Source: Rhizobiaceae bacterium | GTDB lineage: Bacteria; Pseudomonadota; Alphaproteobacteria; Rhizobiales; Rhizobiaceae | Length of the DNA stretch: 64,000 nucleotides | NCBI GenBank assembly: GCA_017644105.1 | Contig: JAEPMD010000001.1 | Span: 1 to 64,000 of the forward strand | Direction: 5' to 3' | Program-made: the position numbers and the translations under genes | Notes under the pieces: model-generated | The model's database searches: none | What the model was told of the DNA's origin: nothing | The model's input: only the letters and a program-made list of their open reading frames with translations | In this document: positions 1 through 8,210 of the stretch, in pieces | How the letters are laid out: each line of letters starts with the position of its first letter | Position numbering within the stretch: the first letter of the stretch is position 1

Positions 1-394
1 AAAATACGGCAAGCCCGATATCTTCAACACGGATCAGGGCTCGCAGTTCACCTCTATCAGTTTTATCAAAATGCTGAGGGAAGCAGACATCAAGATCAGC
101 ATGGATGGTAAAGGGGCATGGCGGGACAATGTCTTCGTCGAGCGATTGTGGAGAACCATCAAATATGAAGAGGTTTATCTCAAGGCTTATGAAGATGTAC
201 CCCAAGCACGCCGAGAAATCGGAAAGTACATAGATTTTTACAATACAAAAAGACCACATTCATCACTTGACGGGAGAACACCCGATCAGGTTTACTTCAA
301 TCAGCTGGAACCAATCCCGGTGGCAGCTTAATAAGGGTCAGAACGCACTTATAAAACAGATCAAAACTGTTCAGAAAAACCGAACCACTTCTCA
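1..394 (+). mobile_element. 3' end of an IS3-family insertion sequence (left part outside window)
   Basis: The window opens inside an IS3-type transposase and the element should end shortly after its stop codon. A candidate right terminal inverted repeat lies at about 365-394, ending in ...CCACTTCTCA, i.e. TG at the outer end of the complement, as IS3 elements usually have. The left end and target duplication are not visible, so the boundary at 394 is an inference. The element sits just downstream of a convergent XRE regulator gene. Confidence 0.5.
2..331 (+). CDS. IS3-family transposase (OrfB/integrase core), C-terminal part
   Basis: The reading frame is open from the window edge, so only the last 109 codons are seen. 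The protein shows the rve/DDE integrase core: NTDQGSQFTS carries the second catalytic Asp and DNVFVERLWRTIKYEEVYL the catalytic Glu, followed by the FYNTKRPHSSLDGRTPDQVYF tail typical of IS3 OrfB (each motif shown here is contiguous in the protein). It would catalyse strand transfer of the insertion sequence together with an upstream OrfA helix-turn-helix part, which is off-window. No frame disruption is visible in this part, so the copy may be intact. Confidence 0.93.
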   Translation, partial: KYGKPDIFNTDQGSQFTSISFIKMLREADIKISMDGKGAWRDNVFVERLWRTIKYEEVYLKAYEDVPQARREIGKYIDFYNTKRPHSSLDGRTPDQVYFNQLEPIPVAA

Positions 395-431
395 TATTCC
401 ATCTCCGTTGGTTTTTCGTTCTTCTTTTTAT

Positions 432-1037
432 TTATTTATGGATAGGTTCAGGGTTCTCATCTCCGAAAATATCCATTGTTCCGCACCACAAAATTGATGT
501 GGTTCCGGCAGTGTGATTCCATATTGAATGTGTTCGTCTTGAATCAAAGTGAACGGAATCCCCGGTGCGCAAAATTGAGCGCTCCCCTTCCACTTCAACG
601 GTAATTTCACCAGATAAAATGAAGAACATTTCTTCACCTTCATGGCTGATTGGTTCAACTCGGTGACCAGGAGGTTCATGCACAATCACAGAATGGATCG
701 TACTTCTAGCAAATGATGATGAAATCCGTTCGTAAGAGACTTCCAGTCCTGGGACGCCAAATTTAGAACGTTCAACACTCCGAGTGACTTCCTCATTTTT
801 TGTTGAACCATCCAAAAACGCATTGATTGGAAAATCCAAAACTGATGCGATCGTCGCAAGTGAGCCCAAAGAAGGCGCAGTAATGTTGCGTTCGACCTGA
901 CTGATAAATCCGACAGATAAACCAGCGCCATTTGCAACATCACTTAATGTAAGACCTAATTCCTTTCGTCTCTGACGAAGTTTCTCGCCGAGCGACACCA
1001 AATCCAGATCTTGTTCCGCAGTTGATTTTTTTACCAT
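432..1037 (-). CDS. XRE-family transcriptional regulator with C-terminal cupin domain
   Basis: A 201-residue protein with an N-terminal helix-turn-helix (about residues 16-70; LRQRRKELGLTLSDVA then GLSVGFISQVER) and a C-terminal cupin (about 115-190; HEGEEMFFILSGE and later GDSVHFDSRRTHSIWN). This architecture is that of the PuuR/SutR-type regulators, in which the cupin senses a small metabolite and the HTH represses nearby catabolic genes. The start codon lies inside an inverted repeat and 37 bp from a 21-bp perfect palindrome, both likely operators. The target is not clear: its neighbours are the IS element and an Lrp gene on the same strand. Confidence 0.9.
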   Translation of the reverse strand: MVKKSTAEQDLDLVSLGEKLRQRRKELGLTLSDVANGAGLSVGFISQVERNITAPSLGSLATIASVLDFPINAFLDGSTKNEEVTRSVERSKFGVPGLEVSYERISSSFARSTIHSVIVHEPPGHRVEPISHEGEEMFFILSGEITVEVEGERSILRTGDSVHFDSRRTHSIWNHTAGTTSILWCGTMDIFGDENPEPIHK

Positions 1038-1094
1038 GACTAAAATTTTTCACAGTCATGAAGTGAAGTCAAGTTTTTTAGTAATACTAAAAAA
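1035..1094. promoter_or_regulatory. Two palindromes upstream of the XRE-cupin gene, probable autoregulatory operators
   Basis: Positions 1074-1094 form a perfect palindrome: T6-AGTA, one central A, then TACT-A6 (10-bp arms). A second inverted repeat, CATGACT at 1035-1041 and AGTCATG at 1054-1060, includes the start codon of the regulator on the minus strand. XRE regulators commonly bind such dyads next to their own gene; binding by this protein is inferred. Confidence 0.55.
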
Positions 1095-1139
1095 TCAGTT
1101 CCTGATCAGATTCTCCGCAAACAGCAACAACGTCCAAAT

Positions 1140-1562
1140 CTACTTTGAAACCGTTGATAGTCTTATGTGGCTTTGAGTTTCAGAAACATCCTTGATGGAT
1201 CGAATGCGATCCAAAACAGCATCAAGTCTCTTCAGGGACGACGTGCGCAGTTCAACAACGAGATCAAACGCGCCGCTTAAGGTCGATATATCCAAAACGC
1301 CGTCAATTCTTTTCAGCGAAGCAATAGCCACTTTCCCATCATCAGCATTTAATCTGATAAGTGTAAAAGCGCTAATTTGATGATCTTCCTCATCAAAACC
1401 CATCTGCACCGTAAATCGGTGAATGACCTTTTCACGCTTCATCCGATCAATTCTGTTCTGAATAGTCCCACGGGAAACGCCGAGCTCATTTGCCAAGTCA
1501 CTCACACTCGAGCGGGCGTCGCTGGTGAGCAGGCCTAACAACTTATAATCAAGATCATCCAT
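1140..1562 (-). CDS. Lrp/AsnC-family transcriptional regulator
   Basis: A 140-residue protein with an N-terminal AsnC-type HTH (MDDLDYKLLGLLTSDARSSV, then LGVSRGTIQNRIDRM) and a C-terminal RAM/Lrp ligand-binding domain that binds amino acids and drives oligomer formation. I chose the ATG at 1562 because GGAG lies six bases upstream; a TTG at 1583 would add seven residues. The gene is divergent from a lysine-6-dehydrogenase-like gene followed by kbl and tdh, so it is probably an amino-acid-responsive regulator of that unit. Phased T-rich repeats in the intergenic region could be its sites. Confidence 0.92.
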   Translation of the reverse strand: MDDLDYKLLGLLTSDARSSVSDLANELGVSRGTIQNRIDRMKREKVIHRFTVQMGFDEEDHQISAFTLIRLNADDGKVAIASLKRIDGVLDISTLSGAFDLVVELRTSSLKRLDAVLDRIRSIKDVSETQSHIRLSTVSK

Positions 1563-1600
1563 TTTAACTCCAACAACTGACAATATTTCAAAAAATTGAC

Positions 1601-1640
1601 TTTTTGTAACATCAACAGCTCTTTTTGTTAACGTTGTAAC
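1601..1640. promoter_or_regulatory. Phased T-rich repeats between the Lrp gene and the saccharopine-dehydrogenase-like gene
   Basis: TTTTTGTAAC (1601-1610) recurs as TTTTTGTTAAC (1622-1632), 21 bp apart, followed by GTTGTAAC (1633-1640). Repeats phased at about two helical turns suit a wrapping Lrp-type regulator. The site role is inferred from position only. Confidence 0.35.
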
Positions 1641-1684
1641 GGAATATTCTGGATAAAACCCATAAATTTCAGAAGGATAGTTGA

Positions 1685-2773
1685 ATGAAGAACACAGGTG
1701 ATATCAACAAAATTGCTGTATTGGGATTGGGTAATGTTGGGACACTTGCAGCACATTTGCTCACTGAGGCCGGGTTTGAAGTCGTTGCCCATGACGTTAG
1801 AAAGCCAGCATCTGATCTTCCTTTCAGAACGCATGTGACAGACTTATCTGATGAAGATACGATTGCGAAATGCTTAGCGGAAGTCGATGCAGTTCTTTCA
1901 TGTTTGCCCTATCATTTGAACATTAAGCTGGCAGAAGCAGCGGTCAATGCCGATATTCACTATTTTGATCTGACAGAAGATGTTGCGACGACAAAAGCCA
2001 TTCTTAAGCTTTCCAAAACGTCGGATCGGCTAATGGCGCCGCAATGCGGTTTAGCGCCAGGCTTTGTTGGCATTGTGGGTGCGGATCTGATTTCCAAACT
2101 GGATGAATGTCGTTCGTGCAAAATGCGCGTAGGCGCTCTACCACAAAATCCCACCGGCCTCATGGGATATTCTTTCAACTGGTCGCCTGAAGGTGTTGTC
2201 AATGAGTATCTTAACGATTGCGAAGTTTTAGAAAACGGAGAGGTAAAGAAAATCTCCCCGATGGAATGGCTGGAAAAGCATTATATCAATGGCACCGAGT
2301 TGGAAGCGTTTACAACATCTGGCGGCCTTGGAACAATGTGTGAAACCTATTTGGGCAAAGTTCCCAATATCGACTATAAAACCATGCGCTATCCTGGCCA
2401 TGCCGCGCTGATGAATTTCTTCTTCCATGAACTCTTAATGCGCGACAGACGAAAAGAGGCAGGTGAAATTCTGGTCAACGCCAAACCACCTGTTGATGAT
2501 GATGTGGTCTATATTCACGTCTCCGCTGAAGGCATAAGAGATGGTCGTTTGGTGCGAGAAGAATTCGTGCGCGCCTATAAACCCATAACCATAGCCGGCA
2601 AATCCCGCACGGCAATCGCCTGGACAACCGCGTCCTCCGTCTTGGCGGTAATCGAAATGGTTCGAAGCGGGTCATTGCCTCAAAAAAGTTTCTTAAAACA
2701 AGAGACCATTCCGCTAGACGCATTTCTTAAAACCAATACTGGATCTTACTACGCCATTCATGGCAGGGATTGA
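1685..2773 (+). CDS. Saccharopine dehydrogenase family protein, lysine 6-dehydrogenase-like
   Basis: A 362-residue NAD(P)-dependent enzyme. The N-terminal Rossmann motif is [18 protein letters not shown] (residues 9-26), and the central region contains [12 protein letters not shown], matching the conserved SPEGVxNEY of lysine 6-dehydrogenases and saccharopine reductases. The expected reaction is oxidative deamination of an amino acid side chain (L-lysine to allysine, which cyclises) or a related saccharopine-type step. AGAAGGA precedes the ATG by six bases. It is divergent from an Lrp regulator and precedes kbl-tdh, fitting cytoplasmic amino-acid catabolism. The exact substrate is not certain. 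Confidence 0.85.
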   Translation: MKNTGDINKIAVLGLGNVGTLAAHLLTEAGFEVVAHDVRKPASDLPFRTHVTDLSDEDTIAKCLAEVDAVLSCLPYHLNIKLAEAAVNADIHYFDLTEDVATTKAILKLSKTSDRLMAPQCGLAPGFVGIVGADLISKLDECRSCKMRVGALPQNPTGLMGYSFNWSPEGVVNEYLNDCEVLENGEVKKISPMEWLEKHYINGTELEAFTTSGGLGTMCETYLGKVPNIDYKTMRYPGHAALMNFFFHELLMRDRRKEAGEILVNAKPPVDDDVVYIHVSAEGIRDGRLVREEFVRAYKPITIAGKSRTAIAWTTASSVLAVIEMVRSGSLPQKSFLKQETIPLDAFLKTNTGSYYAIHGRD

Positions 2774-2858
2774 GCCAGTTACAACACGCACCTTCAGTTC
2801 AACTCTCGGTCAAATTTAATTTATCGGATTTTTTGCAATATATCACATATTCGATATT

Positions 2859-2874
2859 GTGGAAATTTTTCCAC
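2859..2874. promoter_or_regulatory. Palindrome in the kbl leader region, candidate operator
   Basis: GTGGAAATTTTTCCAC is a perfect 7-2-7 inverted repeat 33 bp before the kbl start codon. An outer pair CAATAT (about 2836) and ATATTG (about 2854) lies just upstream. The XRE-cupin gene downstream of tdh is a candidate for binding it; this is inferred. Confidence 0.4.
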
Positions 2875-2907
2875 TATGCTAGATATATGGATGAAAGGAC
2901 GTCATCC

Positions 2908-4095
2908 ATGGTCAATTTATTATTGTCAGACACAACAAAAAAACTGCAGGAAATCGAAAGTGATGGACTGTATAAAGTCGAACGCTTGATTGACACACCA
3001 CAAGGTGGAACAGTTGGCGTTAATGGAAATTCGTTCATAAATTTATGCGCCAATAATTACCTTGGTCTTGCTGATCATCCAGCATTGATTAAAGCGGCAA
3101 ATAACGCGATGGAGACACATGGTTTTGGCATGGCCAGCGTGCGATTTATCTGTGGCACACAGGATCTGCATCGCGATCTAGAACAAAAACTCGCCCGGTT
3201 TCTAAAACAAAATGATGCGATCTTATTTGCTGCCTGTTTTGATGCAAATGGCGGTCTGTTTGAACCACTTTTGGGTCCGGAAGACGCCATTATTTCCGAT
3301 AGCCTCAACCATGCCTCCATCATTGATGGCATTCGCCTATGCAAGGCCAAACGCTATCGATATGCCAATAATGATATGGCAGATCTCGAAGACAAACTGA
3401 AAGAAGCGCGTGAGAATGGCGCACGCAATCTCATGATCGCCACTGACGGCGTGTTCTCCATGGATGGCTATCTAGCCAACCTGCCCCAAATTCGCGCGCT
3501 AGCGGATGAACATGATGCAACGCTCATGGTTGATGATTGCCATGCCACAGGATTTATGGGTCCGCGCGGCGCAGGCACGCCCGATCATTTTAACGTTAAA
3601 GTCGATATTTTAACTGGCACATTGGGCAAAGCTATGGGCGGTGCCATTGGTGGATATATTGCCGGACCGCAGCCCATCATAGATCTCTTGCGCCAACGGG
3701 CTCGACCTTATCTGTTTTCCAATTCCTTGCCGCCTTCCATCGTTGCGGCCGGGCTGGAAGCGATCCGCCTGGTTGAAGAAGGTGATGCATTGCGCAAGCA
3801 ATTGTTTGCAAATACGGACTATTGGCGCAAGGGGCTCACTGAGCTGGGCTTTAATTTGCTAAAAGGTGAACATCCAATTGTTCCGGTCATGCTGGGTGAA
3901 GCGAAACTCGCGCAGGATATGGCTCGCAAATTATTTGACGAAGGGGTTTATGTATCCGGCTTTTTCTTCCCCGTTGTGCCAAAAGGCCAAGCACGTATTC
4001 GTACACAGATGAATGCGGCATTAACTCGCGAAGAGCTCGATAAAGCAATCGCTGCATTTGGCAAAGCTGGGCGCGAATTGGGGATCATTTCATGA
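2908..4095 (+). CDS. kbl: Glycine C-acetyltransferase (2-amino-3-ketobutyrate CoA ligase)
   Basis: A 395-residue PLP enzyme of the alpha-oxoamine synthase family. It cleaves 2-amino-3-oxobutyrate with CoA to glycine and acetyl-CoA, the second step of threonine degradation. Visible residues are the PLP lysine K241 in [11 protein letters not shown], and VDDCHATG (D209, H212), which contacts the cofactor. The start at 2908 is favoured: AAAGGA lies eight bases upstream and the length matches Escherichia coli Kbl (398 residues). The frame stays open upstream to a TTG at 2770, but that extension has no homology-like character and covers the promoter region. The stop overlaps the tdh start (ATGA), indicating translational coupling. 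Confidence 0.96.
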   Translation: MVNLLLSDTTKKLQEIESDGLYKVERLIDTPQGGTVGVNGNSFINLCANNYLGLADHPALIKAANNAMETHGFGMASVRFICGTQDLHRDLEQKLARFLKQNDAILFAACFDANGGLFEPLLGPEDAIISDSLNHASIIDGIRLCKAKRYRYANNDMADLEDKLKEARENGARNLMIATDGVFSMDGYLANLPQIRALADEHDATLMVDDCHATGFMGPRGAGTPDHFNVKVDILTGTLGKAMGGAIGGYIAGPQPIIDLLRQRARPYLFSNSLPPSIVAAGLEAIRLVEEGDALRKQLFANTDYWRKGLTELGFNLLKGEHPIVPVMLGEAKLAQDMARKLFDEGVYVSGFFFPVVPKGQARIRTQMNAALTREELDKAIAAFGKAGRELGIIS

Positions 4096-5147
4096 CCAGC
4101 AATATGATGAAAGCGCTAGCAAAAACCAAACCCAAAGAAGGTCTTTGGATGGTAGATGCCCCACTGCCGGAAATCGGCTCAGAAGACGTTTTAATCCGCG
4201 TTCATAAAACCGGGATTTGCGGCACGGACATTCACATTTGGGATTGGGATGAATGGGCGTCAAACACCGTTCCACTCGGCTTGATCACGGGTCATGAATT
4301 CTCGGGAGAAATCGTTGAAATCGGCCGCAAAGTCACCGAGCTGAAAGTTGGGCAATATTGTTCCGGCGAAGGGCATCTGGTGGGAACAGAGAGCCGCCAG
4401 TCTCGCGCTGGAAAATTTCATCTTGATCCGGGCACACGCGGCATTGGGGTGAATGAACAAGGCGCTTTTGCAAATTATCTGAAGCTACCAGCCTTTAATG
4501 TCATTCCGCTGCCGGATAATATCCCGCAAGAAATCGGTGCCATTTTGGACCCGCTTGGAAACGCGGTGCACACCGCTCTAAGTTTTGATCTTCTGGGCGA
4601 AGATGTCTTGATCACAGGTGCTGGTCCAATCGGGATCATGGCGGCAGCGGTGGCGCGATATGCCGGCGCGCGCCATATCGTCATCACGGATGTGAACCCT
4701 GCTCGATTAAAACTCGCTGAACATGTGGTTCCCTCCGTGCGCAGCGTTGATATCACCCAGGAAGATTTACACGATGTGACCCAAGAGCTTGGCCTGCGCG
4801 AAGGATTTGATATTGGGCTTGAAATGTCGGGCAATCAAAAAGCCTTTGATCAAATGGTCGATATGTTGGTGATGGGCGGCAAGATTGCACTTTTAGGAAT
4901 TCCGCCAGGTCTATCGCCTGTGAGATGGAGCAATATTGTGTTCAAAGCCATCACCATTAAAGGCGTCTATGGCCGAGAGATGTTTGAAACCTGGTATAAA
5001 ATGATTGCGATGCTCGAAAACGGATTGGATGTCTCACGCGTCATCACCCACAGATTTCATGTCGATGATTTTAAAGAAGGATTTGAAGCGATGAAATCTG
5101 GGCAATCCGGCAAAGTTGTTCTGGATTGGCAGGAAAGACACGCGTAA
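4092..5147 (+). CDS. tdh: L-threonine 3-dehydrogenase (medium-chain, atypical structural-zinc lobe)
   Basis: A 351-residue medium-chain dehydrogenase closely matching E. coli Tdh along its length; it oxidises L-threonine to 2-amino-3-oxobutyrate with NAD+, feeding Kbl. Catalytic zinc residues C43 ([10 protein letters not shown]) and H68-E69 (GHEF) are present, as is the nucleotide-binding [13 protein letters not shown]. The structural-zinc lobe is unusual: the four cysteines of the E. coli type are replaced by G98, S101, S104 and D112 ([19 protein letters not shown]). The gene is coupled to kbl by a 4-bp overlap. Function remains likely threonine dehydrogenase, but a related hydroxy-amino-acid substrate is possible. 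Confidence 0.93.
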   Translation: MTSNMMKALAKTKPKEGLWMVDAPLPEIGSEDVLIRVHKTGICGTDIHIWDWDEWASNTVPLGLITGHEFSGEIVEIGRKVTELKVGQYCSGEGHLVGTESRQSRAGKFHLDPGTRGIGVNEQGAFANYLKLPAFNVIPLPDNIPQEIGAILDPLGNAVHTALSFDLLGEDVLITGAGPIGIMAAAVARYAGARHIVITDVNPARLKLAEHVVPSVRSVDITQEDLHDVTQELGLREGFDIGLEMSGNQKAFDQMVDMLVMGGKIALLGIPPGLSPVRWSNIVFKAITIKGVYGREMFETWYKMIAMLENGLDVSRVITHRFHVDDFKEGFEAMKSGQSGKVVLDWQERHA

Positions 5148-5185
5148 ATAATGTGCGTTATTTATAGGTGATGAGGGGTAAAAGC

Positions 5186-5752
5186 ATGGACACTAAAGAT
5201 GTTTCAGAACGGTTGGCATTGCGCCTTAAAGAAGCGCGAAAGTCATTGGGTCTAAGTCTTGATTCCTTATCAAAGTTATCCGGCGTCTCCAATTCCATGA
5301 TCTCGCAAATCGAACGCGCTGAAACCAATCCAACAGTTGTGACAATCTTGCGTTTAACCAATGCGCTCAACGTAGATTTTGCCGGGCTTATCGAAGATGA
5401 AATTTCAGATCAAAACCCGATTAAAACCATCACCCGCGCAGAGCAAGTGCCGGTGATCGGTGGCTATGGATCTGATTGCACCATCCGCGTTTTAAGCACG
5501 CCAGAAGATTTAGGCGACACAGAAATTTATGACATCACCTTTGAAAAAGGCGGCGCACTTAACAGCGAAGCCCATGCCAAAGGTTGCGTTGAAACGCTCA
5601 CTGTTTTTTCCGGCGAGGTGATCGTCACCTCTGGCAGCGCCTCTGAAAATCTAGGCCAGGGCGACACTATCCGCTATGCCGCCGATCATGCCCATTCCAT
5701 CAAAGCGCCCAACGGCCCGATGCATTGTTTATTGGTGGTAAGCGGGGCTTAG
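5186..5752 (+). CDS. XRE-family transcriptional regulator with cupin domain
   Basis: A 188-residue HTH-cupin regulator: HTH at about residues 8-65 (RLKEARKSLGLSLDSLSKLS, then GVSNSMISQIER) and a cupin at about 110-185 (GCVETLTVFSGE, later GDTIRYAADHAHSI). The ATG at 5186 is preferred to the GTG at 5168, since GAGGGG sits at 5173-5178. It follows tdh by 38 bp on the same strand, so it is probably the local regulator of the kbl-tdh unit and autoregulated. It is a different branch from the XRE-cupin protein at the start of the window. Confidence 0.9.
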   Translation: MDTKDVSERLALRLKEARKSLGLSLDSLSKLSGVSNSMISQIERAETNPTVVTILRLTNALNVDFAGLIEDEISDQNPIKTITRAEQVPVIGGYGSDCTIRVLSTPEDLGDTEIYDITFEKGGALNSEAHAKGCVETLTVFSGEVIVTSGSASENLGQGDTIRYAADHAHSIKAPNGPMHCLLVVSGA

Positions 5753-5949
5753 CGGCAATTGGCAATGATAGTGTGTCCATTAGTACTCAGTTTTATTGAT
5801 TTGTGGGGACTTTGATCTTTTTCCATTGAACATTCAGCTTTTTTACTAGACGTGAGCTCCAAAACCAAAGAGAGTATAAATTAAATGATGCTACTATTTG
5901 GTGAAAGACGCTCCCTGAACTTACAAAAACCAGTCTTGATCAAAACCCA
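5753..5949. other. AT-rich intergenic region, nothing recognised
   Basis: About 200 bp between the XRE-cupin gene and the 5'-nucleotidase-like gene. I see no convincing terminator, promoter or RNA. A 22-codon frame beginning ATGATG at 5885 ends at 5953 and overlaps the proposed TTG start of the next gene; it may be chance. Confidence 0.4.
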
Positions 5950-6852
5950 TTGAGAATTGGTATATCCACACGCGCGCTATTTGATCTTGAAGAGGAACAT
6001 ACAGTTTTCGTTGAAGAAAGTGTTCAAGCTTATGCTAAACTTCAACTCGAAAGAGAGAACGTGTGCATTGGAAAGGGAGCTGGATTTGAAGTTATAAGAC
6101 GGTTACTTGCTTTAAACCCCAAAAACAAAAATCCATACGTTGAAGTAGTATTGCTTTCAAAAAACTCACCAGATTTGTCACTGAGAGCATTTAACTCAAT
6201 AAACGAATACGGGCTTCCTATTAAAACAGGAAGCTTTACAAGTGGGCGAGCACTAGGGCCATTCATACCGGCATGGAAAGTAGATCTCTTTCTCTCAAAT
6301 GATACCGATGATGTACAAAGGGCTATTTCAGCAGGTACCGCAGCTGCAAAACTCGGAATATTCCCCAGTTCACAAGACTTTACTGACCCATCTGAAGTTA
6401 GAATAGCGTTCGATGGAGATGCAGTTGTTTTCAGTGATGAGTCCGATGAAATTTTTAAGAATTCAGGCTTGGAAGCTTTTTTGGAGCATGAAAAAAAGAA
6501 TGCGCAAACACCTATGGCGGGAGGACCGTTTGGCGAGTTCTTAAAAAAACTCTCAATGTTGCGGGCAATCTACTTGGATCCGGATGGAGTCAGCAAGGTA
6601 AGAATTGCTATCGTAACTGCTCGAAACGCCCCTGCTCATGCTCGTGTGGTCAATACATTGCGGGCTTGGGGTACACCAGCCGACGAAGCTCACTTCGTCG
6701 GCAGTTGGCCCAAAGCCCCAATTCTTCAAGCTTTTAATGCACACATATTTTTTGATGATCAGGAGAAACATATCTTAGGTGCGGCTAATGTTGTGACTTC
6801 TGGCCTAGTACCCGGTCCTCACGACCCCGATAATCCCGTGATTCCGGCTTAA
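5950..6852 (+). CDS. Cytosolic 5'-nucleotidase I-like protein (PF06189 type)
   Basis: A 300-residue protein that begins RIGISTRALFDLEEEH, the typical opening of bacterial relatives of cytosolic 5'-nucleotidase type 1, and carries the HAD-like FDGDAVVFSDESDE (about residues 157-170) and later GGPFGEFLKKL. The family removes phosphate from nucleoside 5'-monophosphates. The start is uncertain: only a TTG at 5950 fits, with no clear ribosome-binding site, and a TGA in this frame at 5902 bars a longer form. Family members usually have a few more residues at the N-terminus, so the 5' end may be slightly damaged. It stands alone between regulatory and SRPBCC genes. Confidence 0.8.
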   Translation: MRIGISTRALFDLEEEHTVFVEESVQAYAKLQLERENVCIGKGAGFEVIRRLLALNPKNKNPYVEVVLLSKNSPDLSLRAFNSINEYGLPIKTGSFTSGRALGPFIPAWKVDLFLSNDTDDVQRAISAGTAAAKLGIFPSSQDFTDPSEVRIAFDGDAVVFSDESDEIFKNSGLEAFLEHEKKNAQTPMAGGPFGEFLKKLSMLRAIYLDPDGVSKVRIAIVTARNAPAHARVVNTLRAWGTPADEAHFVGSWPKAPILQAFNAHIFFDDQEKHILGAANVVTSGLVPGPHDPDNPVIPA

Positions 6853-6906
6853 CTATTAACGCAATGTAGTACAAACCTGATATGTACGAACTACCTCGCT
6901 TCCGCA

Positions 6907-7353
6907 TCACCCACCCAAAACTCTCTCTTCCAAACCCTTCAGATTGGCATCGATGATTTTGCCCATCATCATTTTCATCAATGTTTGGCCCATTAGCCAG
7001 CCAAGGGGTCCATATTTAACGCGGTAGTCAAATGTCCATGTGACTTTTGATTGCGTGCCATTGGGCAAAATACGAATTTCTGAGCTGGCTGCATGTAGCG
7101 GCATTGCGGCCATATCAGATAATTGAACTTTATAACCAATCCCGGGTTTCCACTGGGTGACTTCCTCCACAAGCGACGTACCATTTTCAAAATGGTTTCT
7201 GCGTTTGGCACCAACTCCATCTTCACCTTGGGTTAAGGCATCAACCTTGGTGATCTGGGGTGCAATTTCATCAATATGCATGAAGCGGCTCAGCACCTCC
7301 CAAATCGCATCGGATGAGGCGTTGATGGTGCGGTGATGTTCAAAATGGATCAT
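6907..7353 (-). CDS. SRPBCC (START/Bet v1-like) family protein
   Basis: A 148-residue protein of the polyketide cyclase/dehydrase-like SRPBCC superfamily: it begins with MIHFEHHRTINASSDAIW and ends with an amphipathic helix (about 120-145), the usual helix-grip layout forming a hydrophobic pocket. Such proteins bind small hydrophobic ligands; the ligand is unknown. GGGAG lies just upstream of the ATG. It is divergent from a WYL-domain regulator, a pairing often seen for SRPBCC genes, so that regulator probably controls it. Confidence 0.85.
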   Translation of the reverse strand: MIHFEHHRTINASSDAIWEVLSRFMHIDEIAPQITKVDALTQGEDGVGAKRRNHFENGTSLVEEVTQWKPGIGYKVQLSDMAAMPLHAASSEIRILPNGTQSKVTWTFDYRVKYGPLGWLMGQTLMKMMMGKIIDANLKGLEERVLGG

Positions 7354-7410
7354 CTAAATCTCCCAAAATGTCTTAGATATTTGTTATTTGAACCGCACAA
7401 TAAATTTGCC

Positions 7411-7445
7411 CTCCTCTCACCGTTATGACAGTAGTATGAGAGGAG
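7411..7445. promoter_or_regulatory. Inverted repeat between the SRPBCC and WYL regulator genes
   Basis: CTCCTCTCA (7411-7419) pairs with TGAGAGGAG (7437-7445). The right arm contains the purine-rich ribosome-binding region of the regulator gene (ATG at 7455). It may be an operator, or an mRNA hairpin limiting regulator translation if the transcript starts upstream of 7411. Confidence 0.4.
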
Positions 7446-7454
7446 AGGTAAAAA

Positions 7455-8147
7455 ATGCGTCGAACAGAACGGCTTTTTCAGATAATCCAAATCCTGCGGT
7501 CCACACGATCACCCATCACGGGGAAGGAACTTGCAGATGAATTGGAAATTTCGCTCAGCACGCTTTATCGCGACATGGCCGAGCTCATCGCCCAGCGTGT
7601 ACCTGTGCGCGGAGAAGCCGGCATGGGTTATGTGCTTGAGGATGGATATGACATGCCGCCCTTAATGCTCACCGCCGATGAATTAGAAGCTGCAGCCTTG
7701 GGTGCTGCATGGGTGGCAGCAGAAGCCGATCCATCTTTGGCGCGGGCGGCACGGGACCTGGTCGCTAAACTTTCCGACACCATTCCCAAAGAATTAAGAC
7801 CGATTATTCTAGATGGCAGCGCCAAAGCCATTCAAACCAAAGTCATTGTTGCCGAACGATTTGACAGTGCGCTCTTGCGCCATGCCATTCGCGAACGATA
7901 TCGCTTGCAAATAGCCTATAAAGATCGAGACGGCCAACTGACGGACCGAATTGTCTGGCCACTTTTAATCGCTTTTTTAGACCGCACGCGCTATCTGGTC
8001 GGGTGGTGCGAAAGCCGAAAAGATTATCGGCATTTTAAAACCGAACGCATCGAAGAGCTGAAAGTCTTGGGCGATAAATATCCAGGCCGCCGCATTGCTT
8101 TGCTCAAAGGCTGGGAAGAGGTCACATCTAAATCCATGCCTCAGTGA
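7455..8147 (+). CDS. YafY/WYL-domain transcriptional regulator
   Basis: A 230-residue DeoR-like regulator: HTH_11 at about residues 4-60 (RRTERLFQIIQILRS, then ISLSTLYRDMAELIAQ) followed by a WYL domain (about 137-215; LLRHAIRERYRLQIAYKDRDG, then RTRYLVGWCESRKDYRHFKTERI). WYL domains bind ligands such as nucleotides or nucleic acid. AGAGG lies 6-10 bases before the ATG. Divergent orientation to the SRPBCC gene suggests that gene is its target, with autoregulation. Confidence 0.92.
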   Translation: MRRTERLFQIIQILRSTRSPITGKELADELEISLSTLYRDMAELIAQRVPVRGEAGMGYVLEDGYDMPPLMLTADELEAAALGAAWVAAEADPSLARAARDLVAKLSDTIPKELRPIILDGSAKAIQTKVIVAERFDSALLRHAIRERYRLQIAYKDRDGQLTDRIVWPLLIAFLDRTRYLVGWCESRKDYRHFKTERIEELKVLGDKYPGRRIALLKGWEEVTSKSMPQ

Positions 8148-8210
8148 GGGAAAGTAGACAGCTTAAATATTATTTGCTTGAATATAGTGGGTTTGGGGTG
8201 GAGGTCGCAG

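Noticed and set aside
2770-2907. N-terminal extension of Kbl from a TTG at 2770
   Set aside because: It covers the likely promoter and a palindrome, has no family match, and a well-placed ribosome-binding site supports the ATG at 2908.
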